Assembly (NCBI RefSeq): GCF_003113265.1
Contig: NZ_PUIV01000014.1
Coordinates: forward strand, 1-64,000
DNA: 64,000 nt
Origin: Methylosinus sporium
GTDB lineage: Bacteria > Pseudomonadota > Alphaproteobacteria > Rhizobiales > Beijerinckiaceae
Reading direction: 5' to 3'
This document shows positions 1 to 8,369 of the stretch, one piece after another. Position numbers and translations under genes: made by a program. Each line of letters starts with the position of its first letter. Position 1 is the stretch's first letter. The notes below the pieces were generated by a model. It made no database searches. It had not been told where the DNA came from and saw only the letters and a list, made by a program, of their open reading frames with translations.

Positions 1-10
1 TGACCGCCCA

Positions 11-71
11 GCGGCGCTCGGACGCGCTGCGCGTCGGCCTACGGCCTCCGCTCCGCGCGTCCGAGCGCCGC
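11..71. repeat. 16-bp perfect inverted repeat
   Basis: The left arm at 11-26 (GCGGCGCTCGGACGCG) is matched exactly by its reverse complement at 56-71, with a 29-base, also GC-rich, spacer. The RNA would fold into a very stable hairpin. There is no T-run, so it is not a typical intrinsic terminator. It could be a repeated palindromic element or an end structure of a mobile unit. Function unknown. Confidence 0.6.
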
Positions 72-404
72 TGCTACACCTCTCCAAGGGGCATGATCCA
101 CATGATTTGCTGGGACAGGGGGAGTTCAGTCCTGTGAAGTGGGTTGGTCCATTGGTCGGCCGATTCCAGTTGCTATGGTGACGGCTATTCGACGCAGGCG
201 AGAAAGGCCACCGCGGCGATTGAATCAATTCATTGAGCCTTACGATGTCCCCCACGCGCGGCTTCTTTTTCGTCCCAAATTTCTTGTCGGTGCCGGCCTC
301 CGCGTGCCCATAAGCCCATGGGCGTAGGCCATGTAATGAGCCGCGGTCGAGCGTGCTTTCCCGTCGAACCAGTGGCATGCGCCCTCAAGTCCATTCCATA
401 GGAT

Positions 405-418
405 CGAATTAAGTGGGG
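405..418 (+). repeat. Element motif copy 1 (CGAATTAAGTGGGG)
   Basis: First of three identical 14-base copies in the mobile element. It lies about 90 bases upstream of the ATG at 510, in the same orientation as the gene. Similarity to copy 2 extends two bases to the left (AT before CGAATT). It may be an operator or promoter part, or a remnant transposon end. Confidence 0.6.
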
Positions 419-509
419 GACCTGTCGAGTGGCGTCTCGCCATATGTGAAGGCGCCGGCCACGGGAGGTCGGTGAACTAAAATCAACTGCAACTTTAGTG
501 GGTTACGCG

Positions 510-911
510 ATGAACGAGCTTCGTGACCGATTTCTGGAGGCGCTGCATTCTGTGTATGGCCCACGTCGGCTGTCGGTGGCGCTCGGTATCATTGCCGGTT
601 TGATTTGGAGGGCCCGCGTCGACGCGACTTGGCTCCAAATCGCCGACGAGCTGTCTCTTGTGCTGGAATCTGCTGGAGGGTCAGCGATCACTGCCGATAC
701 GTTACGAGGGATGATGGGGCGCAAGCGGCGTCGTGGAGGAGCCGCTATTCCGGGGCCGGATTTCGAGCCTACGCCGCGTGCTCCTAACGCGGGCCTCGTA
801 TACAAGAACAATATCGAACCCACGTCGATGGTGCCGCCGTCGCTCGGCCGCATCGAAGAGCTGGCGTTGCGCCGTACGAGAATCCATGAATTCGGAGATG
901 AATCGAATTAA
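510..911 (+). CDS. Small hypothetical protein of the mobile element
   Basis: I do not recognise this 133-residue protein with certainty. The first half is helical, and a segment around residues 38-75 (TWLQIADELS, then TADTLRGMMGRKRRR) resembles the helix-turn-helix layout of small DNA-binding proteins encoded beside ParA-like ATPases on conjugative elements (TraK-like). That comparison is inference. The tail is basic and proline-rich. A GTG at 498 is an alternative start; the ATG at 510 is preferred, but neither has a clear ribosome binding site. Its TAA stop lies within motif copy 2. The ATPase gene follows after about 75 bases. Confidence 0.5.
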   Translation: MNELRDRFLEALHSVYGPRRLSVALGIIAGLIWRARVDATWLQIADELSLVLESAGGSAITADTLRGMMGRKRRRGGAAIPGPDFEPTPRAPNAGLVYKNNIEPTSMVPPSLGRIEELALRRTRIHEFGDESN

Positions 912-917
912 GTGGGG
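904..917 (+). repeat. Element motif copy 2 (CGAATTAAGTGGGG)
   Basis: Second identical copy. It includes the stop codon of the preceding gene (TAA at 909-911) and ends 67 bases before the ATG at 985 of the ParA-like ATPase gene. Same orientation as the genes. Confidence 0.6.
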
Positions 918-987
918 AATGGGCTGACTTTCCTCGACGCATCTTGCCGCGACGCAGAATGAACTGCGCAACGGATGGAGCGTTATG

Positions 988-1842
988 ATGAAGTTGGTCA
1001 TCGTTGCTAATGAGAAAGGCGGATGCAGGAAAACCGCCGTGACTACCGTGATCGCTGACGCGGCACTCGCGAGTGGGCAACCGGTGCAAATTTTTCAGGT
1101 TGATCGGCAGGGACGGTTGCCGGTCCTTTTTCGAGGCCTGGTCGCGACGATCGCGATGCCCAGCACGGAGACGTTGCGGCAAGACGATCTCGCAGATGCG
1201 GTAGCACTCGCGCCCTTGGACGACGCGTTGCGCGATTCCGCATCGAGGCTCGTCCTGGTGGAAATCGGGGCTAACCTCCCGTCCCGCGTCGCCGACTGCA
1301 TCGCCGCGGCGGAAACGGGCACTTTTCTGGCTCAGTCAGGCACAGAAGTGACGATCGTCGTTCCGACGACGACCGACCCGGAAGCGATCACACTGGGATG
1401 CAGGACGCTCAGGCAGTTGCGCGAAGCATTTCCAGGAGCTCGGGCGCTGGTCTGCCTCTGCCAGGATGGCGCGTCCTGGGAGGAAATCACGAATTCGAAA
1501 GCACGGGAGGCTTACGACGAGCAACTGTCACCGCTCATTACGGCCGGAGAATTTTTCCGTTTGCCGCGGCTTTTGCCGCGGGCGCTGGCCGCACTGGATG
1601 CATCGGCCTTGACGCCGCTCGGATTCGCCCGCTTGTCTGACACCGATCTGCTCGCCGTCACACACCTTCCGGGAGCTGTCGCGCGTCACGTCCGCGGCGA
1701 CATTGCGAAATATGTCTACGATGCGGTGGCCTCGCTACAAAAGGTGCTTCCTTTTCGCGACGCCTCGGAAGTTGGATCGGCTCCAGCGCGTCGGTCGAGA
1801 TCGGCTCCAACTCGCAGAGGCGTTGACGACGGCGAGAAGTGA
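988..1842 (+). CDS. ParA/MinD-like P-loop ATPase with altered Walker A
   Basis: A 284-residue protein that begins with a beta strand and the loop NEKGGCRKTAV. This is the deviant Walker A of the ParA/MinD/TraL superfamily (KGGxGKT), but the second glycine is replaced by Arg. An Asp after the second strand (IFQVDRQGRLP) fits the A' position. The C-terminal 30 residues are basic and look disordered. Proteins of this class act in plasmid partition or, as TraL, in conjugative transfer; which applies here is not shown by the sequence. The ATG at 988 is preferred over 985 because GGAG at 977-980 is then seven bases away. It abuts the small gene at 1844. Confidence 0.65.
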   Translation: MKLVIVANEKGGCRKTAVTTVIADAALASGQPVQIFQVDRQGRLPVLFRGLVATIAMPSTETLRQDDLADAVALAPLDDALRDSASRLVLVEIGANLPSRVADCIAAAETGTFLAQSGTEVTIVVPTTTDPEAITLGCRTLRQLREAFPGARALVCLCQDGASWEEITNSKAREAYDEQLSPLITAGEFFRLPRLLPRALAALDASALTPLGFARLSDTDLLAVTHLPGAVARHVRGDIAKYVYDAVASLQKVLPFRDASEVGSAPARRSRSAPTRRGVDDGEK

Positions 1843-1843
1843 C

Positions 1844-2059
1844 ATGCTCGCGACAATGCTTCCGTGGTTCGTCGACGATGACCGCGCGGTCATCCTGGCG
1901 GAAATCATTCGGATACGGGAACGACGGATCGATCTGGCGGCCTGGCGAGAAGGTTATCGGCAGGGGAGGCAGCAAGGTCGACGCGAGGCGTGGCTTGCGC
2001 TCTTCGCTGGCGTGATGGGCCTATTAGCCAGGATCGTGGGTCGATCCCGGCGTCAATAG
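1844..2059 (+). CDS. Small basic protein coupled to the ATPase gene
   Basis: A 71-residue product starting two bases after the ATPase stop, so probably translationally coupled. It has an acidic-hydrophobic N terminus, a middle segment rich in Arg and Glu (IIRIRERRIDLAAWREGYRQ) and a hydrophobic stretch near the C terminus (LALFAGVMGLLARIVG) flanked by Arg, which could be an amphipathic or membrane-associated helix. The frame remains open upstream to 1703, but that part overlaps the ATPase gene and is unlikely to be used. No family recognised; the position suggests work with the ATPase. Confidence 0.45.
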   Translation: MLATMLPWFVDDDRAVILAEIIRIRERRIDLAAWREGYRQGRQQGRREAWLALFAGVMGLLARIVGRSRRQ

Positions 2060-2507
2060 CCGCGGTATTTGCGGCAGTATCTGATCGTCAGCGGGCGCAA
2101 GTTCGCTGACGATTTTGCTCGGCAAAAGCTCCAGGCAAGCCGATAGTGCCGGGTCGTCGATGCCATTGAACTGATGCGCTATAGCGCGGAGACCGTATTG
2201 CGCGATGATCTCCGCTGCTCCTCTGTCAGAGGCCGGCCGGCGCCCACGACGTTCGAACTCCCCGATTGCCCGGGCCGCCTCGGCGAGGGGGCTCAGATAT
2301 TGCAATATATGTGACGCCGGGCCGCAAAGCTTGCCGTATCTGCCAGAGTAGTTCCGGCTGTTTGATGCGCTTAAAGTAATCAATATCTCCAGTAATAAAT
2401 ATTGCGAGGATGTGTGGATTAGAAATTAAATTTTTTGCCTCAAATATCGACCGCGGCATGGACACATTTTTGTCTATAATCGCCATTTGTCGCCTCGTGC
2501 CTGACAT
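2024..2507 (-). pseudogene. Frameshifted hypothetical gene, AT-rich 5' part
   Basis: Two overlapping minus-strand frames appear to be halves of one gene. The 5' half starts at 2507 and reads naturally to about residue 70 (KQPELLWQIRQALRPG). The reading then continues sensibly only in a second frame, which runs to 2024 (LAEAARAIGEFERRGR onward). The switch falls near 2300-2320. Joined, they would give about 160 residues. The 5' half is markedly AT-rich compared with the rest of the window. No family recognised; the frameshift could also be a sequencing error, or the two frames could be unrelated. Confidence 0.35.
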
Positions 2508-2539
2508 TATGCGTCCAGAACGAAAAATCTGCCCATTTC

Positions 2540-2553
2540 CGAATTAAGTGGGG
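2540..2553 (+). repeat. Element motif copy 3 (CGAATTAAGTGGGG)
   Basis: Third identical copy, 35 bases upstream of the TTG start at 2589, which opens the two-gene unit ending in the serine recombinase. Same orientation as the genes. Copies 1 and 3 are both followed by GACC or ACC. Confidence 0.6.
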
Positions 2554-2588
2554 ACCGTCCGATCTCGTGACGACGATGATAGCCGGAA

Positions 2589-2852
2589 TTGTCGAATCCG
2601 GAAAACGTCGTCGTGTCCTCGCCCCGAAAAATCACTGATCGGCGACAACCTCCGCCCCGAGCGAGATGGTCTTCCGAAACGCGCCTCGAGATTTCGACGG
2701 AGGAGATTGACTATATTATGATGGGCCTCGCTGGCGAAATTCGGGCGATCTTCCAGGGGAGCTACCATATATCGAATACGTCGGTGCAAGCCGAGGACGC
2801 GGCGGTCGAGGTAAAGAACATTTCGCCGAGAAACGAGGTTGATCGGAAATGA
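2589..2852 (+). CDS. Small protein overlapping the recombinase gene
   Basis: An 87-residue product from a TTG start at 2589; an in-frame ATG at 2718 would give a 44-residue version. Its stop overlaps the ATG of the serine recombinase (ATGA at 2849-2852), which indicates translational coupling. The N-terminal third is basic and proline-rich. The rest is a helix followed by an acidic stretch (EISTEEIDYIMMGLAGEIRA). No family recognised. Small genes in this place sometimes encode partners or directionality factors of large serine recombinases, but nothing in the sequence proves that. Confidence 0.45.
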   Translation: MSNPENVVVSSPRKITDRRQPPPRARWSSETRLEISTEEIDYIMMGLAGEIRAIFQGSYHISNTSVQAEDAAVEVKNISPRNEVDRK

Positions 2853-4438
2853 CGGTGAGAGTAGCCGCATATTACCGAGTGTCGACGCAGCGCCAAGCCA
2901 AGGAGGGGCTTTCTCTCGAAGATCAGCAGCGCGCCGTCCGATCGGACTGCGATGCGCGGGGAGAGGTGATCGTCGAAGAATATATCGAGCGAGGCGTCAG
3001 CGGGAGGACCGACGAGAGGGCCGAACTCCAGCGCCTGCTCGCGGACGCGAATTCGATTCCACGCCCATTCGACGCCGTCGTGGTACACTCTTTCTCGCGA
3101 TTTTTCCGTGACGCAGCGATTCTTGAGCTCACCGTCAGGGGCTTGCGGGCGAATGGCATACAATATCGCTCGATAACGCAGCCCACCGGAAACGATGACG
3201 CGGGCAGCATGATCAGGCAGGTGTTCGCCATTTTTGACGAGTATGGCTCGAAGGAGAACGCGAAGCACGTCCGCCGGACCATGGTCGCCAATGCGAAGGA
3301 AGGATTTTGGAACGGCGCGGCCCCGCCCTATGGCTACAAGACCATCGTCGCCGAGGTACGCGGAAAAAAGCAGAAGAAGAAGCTGGAGGTGGACGAAGTC
3401 GAGGCGCCGGTGGTGCGTCGCATATTTGATCTCGCCTCGAAGGGCGTTGGAAAATCGGGTCCGCTCGGCGTCAAAAAGATCGTCACGTACCTGAACCACA
3501 ATGGCTACCGAACCCGAAACGGCAATTTTTGGCATATCGGGCCCCTCCACCAACTCCTCACGCGCTCCACCTACAAGGGCGTGCATCAATATAATCGGTC
3601 CGACTCGCGAACCCGCGCCAAACGCAGTGAGGACGAGATCGTGGAGGTCGCCGTTCCGCCGATCGTCTCCGTCGATCAGTGGAGCGCCGTTCAGGAAATC
3701 CTCCGTTCGAAGAACCCGAAGGTCAGTCCGCCGCAGACGGTGAGCGGGCCCATTCTTCTCACAGGCATGGCGCGTTGCGCGGAATGCGGCTCCGCCATGA
3801 CGATCCGGACGGGCAAGTCGGGACGCTATCGATACTATTCTTGCGCGAACGCCCAGGCGCGCGGCAAAGCGGCGTGCTCCGGGCTTTCCGTCCGCATGGA
3901 GCGGCTCGACGAGGCGGTCACTTCGGCGTTGTGCGAGCGCGTGCTGGAGCCGAGCCGCCTCGAAAATCTTTTGCGGGAAATCGGCGATCGGATGCAGGAA
4001 GTCGACAGCCGAGATCGGGGGGAGATGCTTCGCGTCGAAGCCGAACTCGCGGAGGCCAAGCTGCGACTCGACCGTCTTCACGAGGCGATCGAAAAGGGAA
4101 TCGTGGACGCTTCGGACGCGCAGTTCGCGTCTCGTATCGCCAAGGCCACGACTGACCGGGACGTCGCGGCCGTGGCGAAAGAGCGCATTGTGGCCCGGCG
4201 CGTCAGCGGAGTCGACATCACGCCGGACAAGGTCGTGGCTTTTGGCGCTGTGATGCGCGACGCCATCACGGCGGGAGAGATCCCGTTCCGGAAGACCTAT
4301 CTTCGACTTTTTGTCGACGAGATCCGCGTCGGGCCGGAAGTCGCCCTGATCCGCGGTCGCCATGACCGGCTGCGTTCCCGCGTCGCCTCGGGCTCGCCGT
4401 TCGATGGCGGTGGCATGGTGCCCATTACTGTTCAGGAA

Positions 4439-4468
<30 letters not shown>
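2849..4468 (+). CDS. Large serine recombinase (integrase) of the element
   Basis: A 539-residue site-specific recombinase. The N-terminal resolvase domain (about 1-150) begins AAYYRVSTQRQ, with Ser12 as the expected nucleophile. A recombinase domain follows (about 170-290: GFWNGAAPPYGYK, then STYKGVHQYN). After it come a zinc ribbon (about 310-350: CAECGSAMTIRTG, with further Cys in YYSCAN and KAACSG) and a coiled coil (about 370-450). Members cut and join att sites to integrate or excise phages and islands. The last residues, RARRDSNP, are encoded inside the tRNA-Arg gene on the other strand, so the gene's 3' end lies in the attachment site. It is the rightmost gene of the element. Confidence 0.9.
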
Positions 4469-4515
<47 letters not shown>

Positions 4516-4607
4516 GTGAGGGCTTTTTATCTTCACTATCGCAAGAGCGCGAGGCCTGCAATCGCTCGAGGAGTCACTTTCGGGCATTTTATCCGTTTTG
4601 AGCGGGT

Positions 4608-5303
4608 TTACAGGTCGATATCCTCATCGAACATATCGAGCGGCAAAAGACGGCGGAAGCGGACCGCGAAACCGTCTTCGGTCTGGCGAATGACCTCTGC
4701 CTGCGTCCTTTTGCCGATCGTCACCTTCTCGCCGGGCGGAACCTGAACCGCGGTCCTCAGCGACGCGCCGCTGCGCGACAGATCGACGATCTCGCAGGGC
4801 AGAGTCACCTGCGCCACGGTGAAGGTCGTGAAACGCTGCTTGGGCCGCAGCCGCTCATGCGCGCGGCATCGCGTGGCGTCCGGCGCGAAATGCCGCGTCA
4901 GCCAGGCGAATTGCATCGCCACATGGGCCCGCGGCTGATCCGCCACTTCGAGATCCACGGTGAAGCCGCCTTCGAAGAGGCGAATCACCGCGCCGTCGAA
5001 ACGGCCCCAGCGGTCGAGATCGAGCGCGATCCGATCGCCGACCGTGGGCCGGAAATCGCTGCGCAAGGCCACGATCTCCGCCGACATGTCGATGGTGCGG
5101 CAGGCGTAGCGGCGATGGTCCGGCGGCAGCGAAAAGCGGCCGTCGAACCGCGGCTCGGCGATCGTCTCGGCGGCGAGTTGCGCCGCCCCGATCTTGGGGC
5201 GCAAATCTGGTCGTCTCAAGGCCGTCGCTCCACATGCGCGGGCGCTCGCCAGTCGCGCATGGACCGGAGCGCTGACGAGTTGCGGCCGCTCTACGACCGA
5301 CAA
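4608..5303 (-). CDS. PilZ-domain protein
   Basis: A 231-residue soluble protein that looks like two tandem PilZ-type beta barrels. The first lies around residues 55-125 (RFSLPPDHRRYACRTIDMS). The second, around 150-225, has the signature DLSRSG matching the DxSxxG part of the c-di-GMP binding motif, preceded by basic residues (RLRPKQRF). Such proteins bind cyclic di-GMP and alter motility, polysaccharide or surface behaviour. The start is uncertain: the longest frame begins with TTG at 5303, and the first 50 residues have low similarity to any domain. It stands alone between tRNA-Arg and crcB. Confidence 0.7.
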   Translation of the reverse strand: MSVVERPQLVSAPVHARLASARACGATALRRPDLRPKIGAAQLAAETIAEPRFDGRFSLPPDHRRYACRTIDMSAEIVALRSDFRPTVGDRIALDLDRWGRFDGAVIRLFEGGFTVDLEVADQPRAHVAMQFAWLTRHFAPDATRCRAHERLRPKQRFTTFTVAQVTLPCEIVDLSRSGASLRTAVQVPPGEKVTIGKRTQAEVIRQTEDGFAVRFRRLLPLDMFDEDIDL

Positions 5304-5476
5304 AGATTTAGAAAACTCAATTGCTTCAGTCAGTTTCAGCCAGAAGGCGGCACGCCGCCCTGCGCATTAGATTAAGCACTATAGCGGCGATACGTAAATC
5401 GGGCTTGAATCGAAGCTGCGCAATTGGCGGCGTCGCCATCCGTGACGCCGGCGCGAGCTTGCGATAGAAGGCGGTC

Positions 5477-5860
5477 ATGCGCACGCTTCTCATCATCTTT
5501 CTCGGGGCCGGATTGGGCGGAGTTCTGCGACATTCCGTCAATATCGGCTGTCAGCGCTGGCTCGGCGCGCAATTGCCCTGGGGCGTTTTTCTCATAAACG
5601 TCACTGGCTCTTTCGCCATGGGGCTGGCCGCCGGCTATTTCGCTTTCAAGGCGGGGGCGGGCTGGACGCAACAGATGCGGCTCTTCGTGACCACGGGCGT
5701 GCTCGGCGGCTATACGACATTCTCGGCCTTTTCCTTGGACGCAGTCACTCTGATCGAGCGGGGCGAGACGCTCGGCGCCGCGGCCTATATCGGCGGCTCG
5801 GTCGGCCTGTCGATCATGGCGTTGTTTCTCGGACTCTATCTGTTGAGGGCGCTGACATGA
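5477..5860 (+). CDS. crcB: Fluoride ion channel CrcB/FluC
   Basis: A 127-residue membrane protein with four predicted helices, the normal size for the family. Signatures seen are GAGLGGVLRHSVN near the N terminus, NVTGSF, and the pore segment TTFSAFSLD. FluC dimers export fluoride from the cytoplasm. The ATG at 5477 fits the conserved N terminus. The stop overlaps the ATG of the pseudouridine synthase gene (ATGA), so the two are cotranscribed. I looked for a fluoride riboswitch in the upstream gap and did not find one. Confidence 0.93.
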   Translation: MRTLLIIFLGAGLGGVLRHSVNIGCQRWLGAQLPWGVFLINVTGSFAMGLAAGYFAFKAGAGWTQQMRLFVTTGVLGGYTTFSAFSLDAVTLIERGETLGAAAYIGGSVGLSIMALFLGLYLLRALT

Positions 5861-6960
5861 GCGCGGCCGTGGCGCAGGCGCCGCAATCGCAATCGACCCC
5901 GGTGCAGACGCTGATCGTCGAGGAGGACGAGGCCGGGCTGCGCCTCGACCGCTGGTTCAAGCGGCGCTTTCCGGCGCTGGCTCTGTCCCATCTCGCCAAA
6001 ATCTGTCGCAAGGGCGAGGTGCGTGTCGACGGCAAGCGCGTCGACACATCCACTCGGCTCGAGCAAAATCAGAAGATTCGCGTGCCGCCGCTCAAGCTGG
6101 AGACGGTCGCGGCGCCGGCGGTGATGCGGGCGCGGCCCGAGGACGCCCGCGCGCTCGCCGAGATGACATTATTCGAGGACGCGCATCTCCTCGTCCTGAA
6201 CAAGCCTTATGGCCTCGCCGTGCAGGGCGGCTCGGGCATGAAGCGGCATATAGACGGAATGCTCGAATCGCTCGCGGTGGGCGACAAGCGGCCGGTGCTG
6301 GTGCATCGGCTCGATCGCGACACCTCCGGCGTGCTGCTGATCGCCAAGAACAGGCGCACCGCCGCCGATCTCGGGGAAATTTTCCGCTCGCGGCAGGCGC
6401 ACAAAATTTACTGGGCGCTGGTGGAGGGCGTGCCGAAGCCGTCGCAGGGGCGGGTCTCGCTCTATCTCGCCAAGGGCGCGGATATGGTCGACGAGCGCTC
6501 CCGCCGCAACGGCGAGCGGCGCGCCGCAGAGCCTGCCGACGCCCGGGAGAAGATGCGCGTCGCCCGTCACGGGGACGAGGGGGCGCAGCATTCGCTGACC
6601 TATTACGCCATCGTCGACAAGGCGGCGCCACGCTGCGCCTGGCTGTCGATGAAGCCCTTGACCGGCCGTACGCATCAGCTCCGCGCCCATGCGGAGGCGA
6701 TCGGCTGCCCGATTTTCGGCGATCCCAAATATGGCCACAGGCCGGAGGACGAGGTGCGCCGCCGCGATCCGATGCGCGCCATGCCCGCAGAGCTCGAGCC
6801 AAAGCTGCATCTTTTGGCGCGGCGGCTGATTCTGCCGCATCCCAAGGGCGGGACGCTCGACGTCACCGCGCCGCTGTCGCCGCATATGAAGGCGAGCTGG
6901 GAATTCTTCGGCTTCGATGTTGGGCAGGACGATCCCATATTGTCCGCGCCGGACGCGTGA
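5857..6960 (+). CDS. rluC: RluA/RluC-family 23S rRNA pseudouridine synthase
   Basis: A 367-residue enzyme with an N-terminal S4 RNA-binding domain (about 25-90: GLRLDRWFKRRFPAL) and a pseudouridine synthase domain (about 105-340). The catalytic motif HRLDRDTSGVLLIAKN carries the active-site Asp, and GRTHQLRAHAEAIGCPI is the second family motif. It isomerises specific uridines in rRNA; RluC is the closest named type, but exact sites cannot be read from sequence. It starts inside the crcB stop codon and ends where the ATP12 gene frame opens, giving a tight crcB-rluC-ATP12 unit. Confidence 0.9.
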   Translation: MSAAVAQAPQSQSTPVQTLIVEEDEAGLRLDRWFKRRFPALALSHLAKICRKGEVRVDGKRVDTSTRLEQNQKIRVPPLKLETVAAPAVMRARPEDARALAEMTLFEDAHLLVLNKPYGLAVQGGSGMKRHIDGMLESLAVGDKRPVLVHRLDRDTSGVLLIAKNRRTAADLGEIFRSRQAHKIYWALVEGVPKPSQGRVSLYLAKGADMVDERSRRNGERRAAEPADAREKMRVARHGDEGAQHSLTYYAIVDKAAPRCAWLSMKPLTGRTHQLRAHAEAIGCPIFGDPKYGHRPEDEVRRRDPMRAMPAELEPKLHLLARRLILPHPKGGTLDVTAPLSPHMKASWEFFGFDVGQDDPILSAPDA

Positions 6961-6986
6961 GCCCCGATACGCCCGAGGAGAGCGCA

Positions 6987-7808
6987 ATGTCGAAGGAAAG
7001 CGAAAATCTCGCCGACGGCCTGTTCGTGCCCGATGAGGAGCGCAATCCGCTGCGCAACGCGGTGCAGAGGGGCGCCCGCCCGGAGCTTCCGAAGCGCTTC
7101 TATCAGTCGGCCGGCGTCGGCGAGGCAGAAGGCGGCTATGCCGTGCTGCTGGATGGGAGGACGGTCAAGACGCCGGCTCGCCGCATTTTGACGACCCCGT
7201 CCTCGCCTTTGACATCGGCGCTCGCCGAGGAATGGGGAGCGCAGGGCGAAAGACTCAATCCGACTTACATGCCTTTGACACGGCTCATCAATTCGGCGAT
7301 CGACGGGGTCGCCGACCGGCTCGAGGAGGTCGCCGCCGACGTCGCCAAATATGCGGGCTCCGACCTCGTGAGCTATCGCGCCGAGGAGCCGGCGGGCCTC
7401 GCCGCGGCGCAGGCGGCCGCCTGGGACCCGCTGCTCGCCTTCGCCAGGGAGCGGCTCGGCGCCGATCTCACCGTGACCTCAGGCGTCATGTTCGTCGCTC
7501 AGGCGCCGGAGGCGACGGCGGCGGTGGCGGAGGCTGTGCGCGCCTATGCGGGGCGGGGGGCGGAGGCGCCTTTCCGCCTCGCGGCGCTGCACGCCATGAC
7601 GACGCTCACCGGCTCCTGCCTCATCGCGCTCGCCGTCGCGCTGGGCGAGATGGACGCGGAGGCGGCCTGGGCGGCCGCCCACGTCGACGAGGACCATCAG
7701 ATCAAGGCCTGGGGCGCCGACGACGAGGCCATGGAAAGGCGGGCGCGGCGATTCGCGGAGATGAAGGCCGCCGCCCGGATCATCGAATTCTTCAGCGGCG
7801 CCGCCTGA
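6987..7808 (+). CDS. ATP12-family F1-ATPase assembly chaperone
   Basis: A 273-residue protein of the ATP12 family, which in mitochondria and alphaproteobacteria helps assemble the F1 alpha subunit. Typical segments are PKRFYQSAGVGE, the LLDGRTVKTPARR loop, AEEWGAQGERLNPTYMPLTRL, and a C-terminal HVDEDHQIKAWG. The ATG at 6987 is chosen because GAGGAG at 6975-6980 is well placed; a GTG at 6957 overlapping the rluC stop is an alternative. It is the last gene of the crcB-rluC unit. A gap of about 195 bases without a gene follows, before nuoA. Confidence 0.88.
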   Translation: MSKESENLADGLFVPDEERNPLRNAVQRGARPELPKRFYQSAGVGEAEGGYAVLLDGRTVKTPARRILTTPSSPLTSALAEEWGAQGERLNPTYMPLTRLINSAIDGVADRLEEVAADVAKYAGSDLVSYRAEEPAGLAAAQAAAWDPLLAFARERLGADLTVTSGVMFVAQAPEATAAVAEAVRAYAGRGAEAPFRLAALHAMTTLTGSCLIALAVALGEMDAEAAWAAAHVDEDHQIKAWGADDEAMERRARRFAEMKAAARIIEFFSGAA

Positions 7809-8003
7809 TCGACAGGCGCCGACGGGCATTTTTCCGCCGGGGGCGGGCGGGCGTAAGGTCCGCGCGCCCAATCCCTTCGGTAAAGACGCGCTCGGCTCTT
7901 GCTTTGACCTATACGCTGGGTTACGGAACGCGCGGTCAGACGGCGCCCGGGGCTCCCGCCCCGCGTCACATCGCCGCCCCAGCCGCAAACGTCGGACATC
8001 GCC

Positions 8004-8369
8004 ATGCCGAGCCTGCTCGAACAATATTTGCCGCTCGTGATCTTCATCGCCCTCGCGGCGATCATCGCCGGCGCTCTGCTCGTTCTCCCCTTCCTGGTCG
8101 CCTTCAAGGCGCCGGATCCGGAGAAGCTCTCCGCCTATGAGTGCGGCTTCAATCCTTTCGGCGACGCGCGCATGAAATTCGACGTGCGCTTCTATCTCGT
8201 CGCTCTGCTCTTCATCGTCTTCGACCTCGAGGTCGCTTTTCTCTTTCCCTGGGCGGTGGCCTTCAAGGAGGCGGGCAGCTTCGGTTTCTGGTCGATGATG
8301 TTCTTCCTCGGCGTGCTGACCGTCGGCTTCGTCTATGAATGGCGCAAGGGAGCGCTCGAATGGGATTGA
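8004..8369 (+). CDS. nuoA: NADH-quinone oxidoreductase subunit A
   Basis: A 121-residue membrane subunit of respiratory complex I with three transmembrane helices. The conserved loop [14 protein letters not shown], which lines the quinone channel, and [25 protein letters not shown] identify it. It opens the 14-subunit operon that couples NADH oxidation to proton pumping. The ATG at 8004 gives the family length. The end overlaps nuoB by ten bases. Confidence 0.97.
   Translation: MPSLLEQYLPLVIFIALAAIIAGALLVLPFLVAFKAPDPEKLSAYECGFNPFGDARMKFDVRFYLVALLFIVFDLEVAFLFPWAVAFKEAGSFGFWSMMFFLGVLTVGFVYEWRKGALEWD

Larger units (their letters stand above)
1..509. other. No recognisable gene; left part of mobile element
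   Basis: I find no convincing gene here. Open frames exist on both strands, including one on the minus strand that runs off the left edge from about 378, but its downstream part reads like translated noncoding DNA. The stretch contains a strong inverted repeat (11-71) and the first copy of the motif that recurs before other genes of the element (405-418). Base composition is less uniform than in the chromosomal part to the right of 4600, which fits acquired DNA. Confidence 0.5.

Noticed and set aside
1-378. Minus-strand frame running off the left edge
   Set aside because: About 45 plausible residues, then Pro/Ser/Cys-rich translation of noncoding-like DNA; no family recognised and no ribosome binding site.
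2762-4363. Minus-strand frame opposite the serine recombinase
   Set aside because: Antisense of a protein with intact catalytic and zinc motifs; composition is noise-like.
5304-5476. Fluoride riboswitch before crcB
   Set aside because: The gap has GC-rich hairpin potential, but the conserved pieces of the crcB motif are not found in the right order.
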